From ARS21 sp964615505 (lineage in GTDB: Archaea > Nanobdellota > Nanobdellia > UBA10117 > ARS21): a DNA stretch of 9,129 nucleotides. Below the pieces are notes generated by a model. The model saw nothing but the letters and a program-made list of their open reading frames with translations, had not been told where the DNA came from and did not search any database. Where the stretch lies: assembly GCA_964615505.1 (NCBI GenBank), contig CAZTOR010000016.1, forward strand, positions 1 through 9,129. Reading direction: 5' to 3'. Numbering within the stretch: position 1 is the stretch's first letter; every line of letters begins with the position of its first letter. The translations under genes and the position numbers were made by a program. Positions 6,704-9,129 of the stretch are shown here, piece after piece.

Positions 6704-8194
6704 ATTAAATTCTATTTGACCACAGCAATCGACTATCCAAATGCGGAACCGCATCTAGGGCATGCTTATGAAAAAATTCTAGCTGATTTTATCTCACGCT
6801 ATCAAAAACAGAAAGGAAACGAAGTATTTTATCAGACAGGTACTGATGAACACGGTATAAAAATTTACCAAACTGCTAAAAAATTAGGTTTAACTCCAAA
6901 AAAACTAGTTGATAATAATTCAAAAAAATTCAAAGAATTCTACAAACTTTTGAATATTGAATATGATTACTTTATACGAACAACTGATAAAAAAATACAT
7001 TGGCCAGGTGTTCAAAAAATTTGGAAAGAGTTGGTAAAATCCGGTGATTTATTTAAAAAGAATTATAGCGCAAAATATTGTGTTGGTTGTGAAAATTTCA
7101 AAACAGATAGTGAATTAGAAAAAGGAGATTGCCCATTACATATTGGTAAAAAAATTGAAGTTATTGAAGAAGAAAATTATTTCTTCAAATTATCAAAATA
7201 TCGAAACCGTTTGATTAAATTAATTGAATCTGATAAATATAAAATTCAACCAAAAAGAGCAAAAAATGAGATTTTGTCTTTTCTCAAAGGAGATATTGAT
7301 GACGTTAGTTTTTCTAGAGTAAAAAATAAACTTCCGTGGGGTATTCCCGTTCCCAACGATTCTGATCAAGTGATGTACGTATGGGCAGACGCATTATCTA
7401 ATTATATAACTGGAATCGGATATGGTTCCAATATTCGTAAATTTAGAAAATACTGGCCAGCAAATGTCCATTTAATTGGAAAAGATATTTCAAGATTTCA
7501 TGCAGTATACTGGCCGGCAATGTTACTATCTGCAAAACTAAATACTCCTAAGAAACTCTTAGTTCATGGATTCATAAATGATGAAAAAGGTAGTAAAATG
7601 TCTAAATCTATAGGTAATGTAATTGTACCTCAAGAACAAGTAAAGAAATATGGAACTCCTTCTCTTAGATACTATTTACTTCGGGCTCTGCCATCGAACC
7701 AAGACGGAAATTATTCAGAAGCAGATTTAATTGCCAGACATAATTCTGAACTTGCAAACAATCTAGGGAATCTTCTATCTCGATCTCTAAATCTTATCCA
7801 AAAATCTGGCGGAAAGGTTCCTTCAGGTAAATTTGATTCTAAAATTTCAAAAGCACATAATAGAGTATTAATTAATTTAGAAAAACATGTTGATAATTTT
7901 GATTTCCATCACGGAGTTGCAGAAATTTGGTCATTCATTTCAAAGGTCAATCAGTATGTCGATGATAAAAAACCTTGGACTCTTTCAGGTAAAGAAAAAG
8001 ATAATGTGCTATATACTTTAGCTGAAAGTTTAAGATTAATTTCTGGATTAATTTATCCAGTAATACCTTCAACATCTAGAGAAATTGTGAAACAAATTGG
8101 ATTGAAATCGATTCCTAAATTTAAATCTTCAGCAATTAAATCAGGAATAAAAATAAAGAAAGGAGCACATTTATTTGAAAAATATGAAAAATAA
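6704..8194 (+). CDS. metG: methionyl-tRNA synthetase, catalytic and anticodon-binding domains, bacterial-type
   Basis: This class I synthetase charges tRNA-Met. I choose the ATT at 6704 as start. It gives (M)KFYLTTAIDYPN, the normal first beta strand of the family, and follows GAGGT by 7 bases. The in-frame TTG at 6716 would remove half of that strand, and no ATG or GTG is available. Numbered from TTG6716 (add 4 for ATT), HLGH is at 13-16. A single zinc knuckle has ligands Cys122, Cys125, Cys139 and His142 (YCVGC ... CPLH). KMSKS is at 294-298. The anticodon-binding helix holds DDKKPW (Trp421). The end, HLFEKYEK, matches the usual LFPRI-like end of the core enzyme. Sequence style (TTAIDYPNAEPHLGHAY, CCCH knuckle) follows bacterial Thermus/Thermotoga-type enzymes rather than typical archaeal MetRS (ALPYANGPIH). 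The C-terminal tRNA-binding domain is encoded separately by the next, overlapping gene. Confidence 0.95.
   Translation: MKFYLTTAIDYPNAEPHLGHAYEKILADFISRYQKQKGNEVFYQTGTDEHGIKIYQTAKKLGLTPKKLVDNNSKKFKEFYKLLNIEYDYFIRTTDKKIHWPGVQKIWKELVKSGDLFKKNYSAKYCVGCENFKTDSELEKGDCPLHIGKKIEVIEEENYFFKLSKYRNRLIKLIESDKYKIQPKRAKNEILSFLKGDIDDVSFSRVKNKLPWGIPVPNDSDQVMYVWADALSNYITGIGYGSNIRKFRKYWPANVHLIGKDISRFHAVYWPAMLLSAKLNTPKKLLVHGFINDEKGSKMSKSIGNVIVPQEQVKKYGTPSLRYYLLRALPSNQDGNYSEADLIARHNSELANNLGNLLSRSLNLIQKSGGKVPSGKFDSKISKAHNRVLINLEKHVDNFDFHHGVAEIWSFISKVNQYVDDKKPWTLSGKEKDNVLYTLAESLRLISGLIYPVIPSTSREIVKQIGLKSIPKFKSSAIKSGIKIKKGAHLFEKYEK
8161..8165 (+). promoter_or_regulatory. Shine-Dalgarno within the metG 3' end
   Basis: AGGAG inside the last codons of metG is a ribosome-binding site for the OB-fold gene. 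The spacing is 9 bases to TTG 8175 and 18 to ATG 8184, so it favours the TTG unless the ATG is reached by ribosomes finishing metG. Confidence 0.5.
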
Positions 8195-8513
8195 AATTAA
8201 ATTTGATGATTTTATTAAACTCGATTTAAGAGTCGGTAAGATAACAAAAGTTGAAAGTATTGAGGGCGCGGATAAATTATATAAACTTCAAGTAAATTTT
8301 GGAAAATTTAAGAGGCAAATTCTTTCAGGAATTAAAGAATATTATTCTGAATCTGATTTGAAAGGAAAACAAGCAGTGTTTATTATAAATCTACCTCCTA
8401 GGAAAATGCGGGGTGAAATCTCTGAAGGAATGATACTTTGTGCAGAAGATAATAAAGATATTATTTTTATATCTCCTGAAAGAAAAATTAAAAACGGTTC
8501 AGAAGTTCATTAA
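8184..8513 (+). CDS. free-standing MetRS C-terminal tRNA-binding OB-fold domain (Trbp111-like)
   Basis: This protein of about 109 residues matches the EMAPII/Trbp111 OB-fold that dimerises and binds tRNA, normally fused to the end of bacterial MetRS. Family features are FDDFIKLDLRVGKI at the front, ADKLYKLQVNFG, RQILSGIKEYY, the LPPRKMRGEISEGMIL core with its Arg-rich loop, and a closing ISPERKIKNGSEVH. It presumably acts as a beta subunit that helps the preceding MetRS hold its tRNA. ATG 8184 overlaps the end of metG by 11 bases in the +1 frame, so translation is probably coupled. An in-frame TTG at 8175 lies 9 bases after AGGAG (8161-8165) and could be the actual start, adding three residues. 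The stop codon directly abuts the stop of the opposite gene. Confidence 0.9.
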   Translation: MKNKIKFDDFIKLDLRVGKITKVESIEGADKLYKLQVNFGKFKRQILSGIKEYYSESDLKGKQAVFIINLPPRKMRGEISEGMILCAEDNKDIIFISPERKIKNGSEVH

Positions 8514-8675
8514 CTATTCCAGAGGTTTGTCATCAGTTACAACAACTACGTTCTTTTCTGGCCAATCTTTTTTGATTAATCTAACGCAATTCTTGCAAAC
8601 ACCCATATGATAACCTTTTGTATTTATCTTTATCTGTTTGTTGCAAAGCATACAATCAAAATTTGTTTTAGCCAT
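8514..8675 (-). CDS. small four-cysteine zinc-ribbon protein, 53 aa
   Basis: This short gene was translated by hand from ATG 8675 to TAG 8516-8514 on the minus strand. It begins MAKTNFDCMLCNKQIKI and carries two CxxC pairs, Cys8/Cys11 and Cys27/Cys30 (GVCKNC), 15 residues apart. That is the layout of a treble-clef or zinc-ribbon knuckle binding one zinc. A basic stretch (VRLIKKDW) and a beta-rich acidic tail (VVVVTDDKPLE) follow. Such mini zinc ribbons are common in archaea as nucleic-acid or protein-binding factors, but this one is not assignable. TATTATAAA (8696-8704), about 25 bases before the ATG, supports leaderless expression. Its stop directly touches the stop of the convergent OB-fold gene (TAACTA on the plus strand). 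Confidence 0.8.
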   Translation of the reverse strand: MAKTNFDCMLCNKQIKINTKGYHMGVCKNCVRLIKKDWPEKNVVVVTDDKPLE

Positions 8676-8695
8676 ATAGAAATTTGGTTTTAGAC

Positions 8696-8704
8696 TTTAT
8701 AATA
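8696..8704 (-). promoter_or_regulatory. putative TATA box for the zinc-ribbon gene
   Basis: TATTATAAA on the minus strand lies in the 35-base gap after the rhodanese gene, centred 25 bases before the ATG at 8675. The sequence directly before the ATG (TTTCTATATG) is also almost the same as that before herA. Confidence 0.4.
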
Positions 8705-8710
8705 TTTTAG

Positions 8711-8992
8711 TCACTCAGAATGATATCTTTTGTATCCGCCTTGAAGACTCTTTGCTTTATATCCTTTAGATTGTAAAAAAAGAGCAGAATATAGGCTCCG
8801 ACTTCCGCCACCACAATAAACTATAATTTCTTTATCTTTTGGAAGTTCTTCATATCTCTGTTCTAATTCTGCAGTAGGAATATGAATATCTTTTTCGATA
8901 TGACCTCTATCTCGTTCATTTTTTCTACGAACGTCTAAATAGACTCCTTTGCTTTTTCTTGCGTCTTCCTGAGAAATTTCAAGTAGTTCCAT
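8711..8992 (-). CDS. single-domain rhodanese-like sulfurtransferase, 93 aa
   Basis: The protein is one complete rhodanese domain, a fold that carries sulfane sulfur on an active-site cysteine. Motifs are YLDVRRKNERDRGHI (18-32, the classic DVR...E...GHI), HIPTAELEQR, then IVYCGGGSRS with catalytic Cys60 and a six-residue active-site loop C-GGGS-R65, and the closing GYKAKSLQGGYKRY (77-90). It has no signal peptide, so it is cytoplasmic. Single-domain rhodaneses supply sulfur for tRNA thiolation, cofactors or detoxification; which applies here cannot be told. Its ATG lies only 8 bases after the 3' end of tRNA-Gly with no room for a promoter, so it is probably co-transcribed with the tRNAs and made as a nearly leaderless message after tRNA 3' cleavage. 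Confidence 0.93.
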   Translation of the reverse strand: MELLEISQEDARKSKGVYLDVRRKNERDRGHIEKDIHIPTAELEQRYEELPKDKEIIVYCGGGSRSLYSALFLQSKGYKAKSLQGGYKRYHSE

Positions 8993-9000
8993 ATTATGAA

Positions 9001-9073
9001 TGCGGGTGCCGGGATTTGAACCCGGGTCGCTGCGTTGGCAACGCAGAGTGATACCAGACTACACTACACTCGC
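9001..9073 (-). tRNA. tRNA-Gly (anticodon GCC)
   Basis: This is a 73-base cloverleaf. The acceptor is GCGAGTG with CACCCGC and discriminator A. The D arm is GTGT...TCAC with GG in the loop. The anticodon arm CTGCG-TTGCCAA-CGCAG has GCC at 9039-9037, and the T arm is CCGGG-TTCAAAT-CCCGG. There is no intron and no encoded CCA. The fourth acceptor pair is an A-C mismatch (A4, C69); all other acceptor pairs are Watson-Crick. Confidence 0.96.
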
Positions 9074-9075
9074 AA

Positions 9076-9129
9076 TGGGGCCGCGCAGATTTGAACTGCG
9101 GTCGGCCGGTCCCAAACCAGCAAGGATAC
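9076..9129 (-). tRNA. tRNA-Pro (anticodon UGG), 5' end cut by window edge
   Basis: The 3' 54 bases of a tRNA are present; the first 18 or so bases lie beyond the window. The anticodon arm is GCTGG-TTTGGGA-CCGGC with anticodon TGG (9114-9112). The T arm is CGCAG-TTCAAAT-CTGCG and the acceptor strand is CGGCCCC plus discriminator A. No CCA is encoded. Only 2 bases separate it from tRNA-Gly, so the two are processed from one transcript. Confidence 0.93.

Noticed and set aside
8175..8200. metG and the OB-fold gene as one gene broken by a frameshift error
   Set aside because: The core ends with a normal family C-terminus, the downstream gene has its own ATG and Shine-Dalgarno, and the usual long linker is absent.
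1..9129. CRISPR array, insertion sequence, prophage or integration site
   Set aside because: No regularly spaced repeats, transposase, integrase or terminal inverted repeats were seen; the 3' end of tRNA-Gly is intact and not duplicated in the window.

Overview
The window reads as a piece of an AT-rich archaeal chromosome (about 30% G+C by eye). The archaeal signs are a Rad50 zinc-hook ATPase, the HerA-NurA helicase/nuclease pair, tRNA genes without an encoded CCA end, and TATA-like boxes about 25 bases before many start codons, so that most messages would be leaderless or nearly so. The very tight packing (no intergenic gap over 65 bases), the many tiny genes and a bacterial-type methionyl-tRNA synthetase suggest, without proving, a small-genome archaeon such as a DPANN lineage.

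Layout. Positions 1-2141 (+): the Rad50 gene, which lacks only its first 50 or so codons. Converging on it from 3132 down to 2158 (-) is an unrecognised 324-residue protein. Next on the minus strand is a 77-residue protein (3430-3197), possibly a PC4-like single-strand DNA binder, with an operator-like leader and a hairpin/T-rich terminator. Positions 6647-3496 (-) form a tight same-strand block: a 69-residue membrane protein, nurA, a 45-residue membrane protein, an 83-residue two-helix membrane protein, and herA. Divergent from this block is metG (+, from 6704), overlapped at its end by a gene for a free tRNA-binding OB-fold domain (8184-8513). On the minus strand, converging on this pair, are a 53-residue zinc-ribbon protein (8675-8514, too short for ordinary ORF cut-offs), a rhodanese-like protein (8992-8711), tRNA-Gly(GCC) and a truncated tRNA-Pro(UGG).

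How the genes fit together. Rad50 (with Mre11, presumably just upstream of the window) and HerA-NurA are the four-protein archaeal machinery for resecting double-strand breaks, and three of the four lie within 6.4 kb here. The most interesting feature is that the nurA-herA part is interleaved with three small membrane proteins. This raises the possibility of a membrane-linked resection module, which is inference only. Other points worth checking are a probable ATT start codon for metG supported by a Shine-Dalgarno site, a His-to-Asp change at a NurA metal-ligand position, and a tRNA-tRNA-rhodanese transcription unit with only 2- and 8-base spacers.
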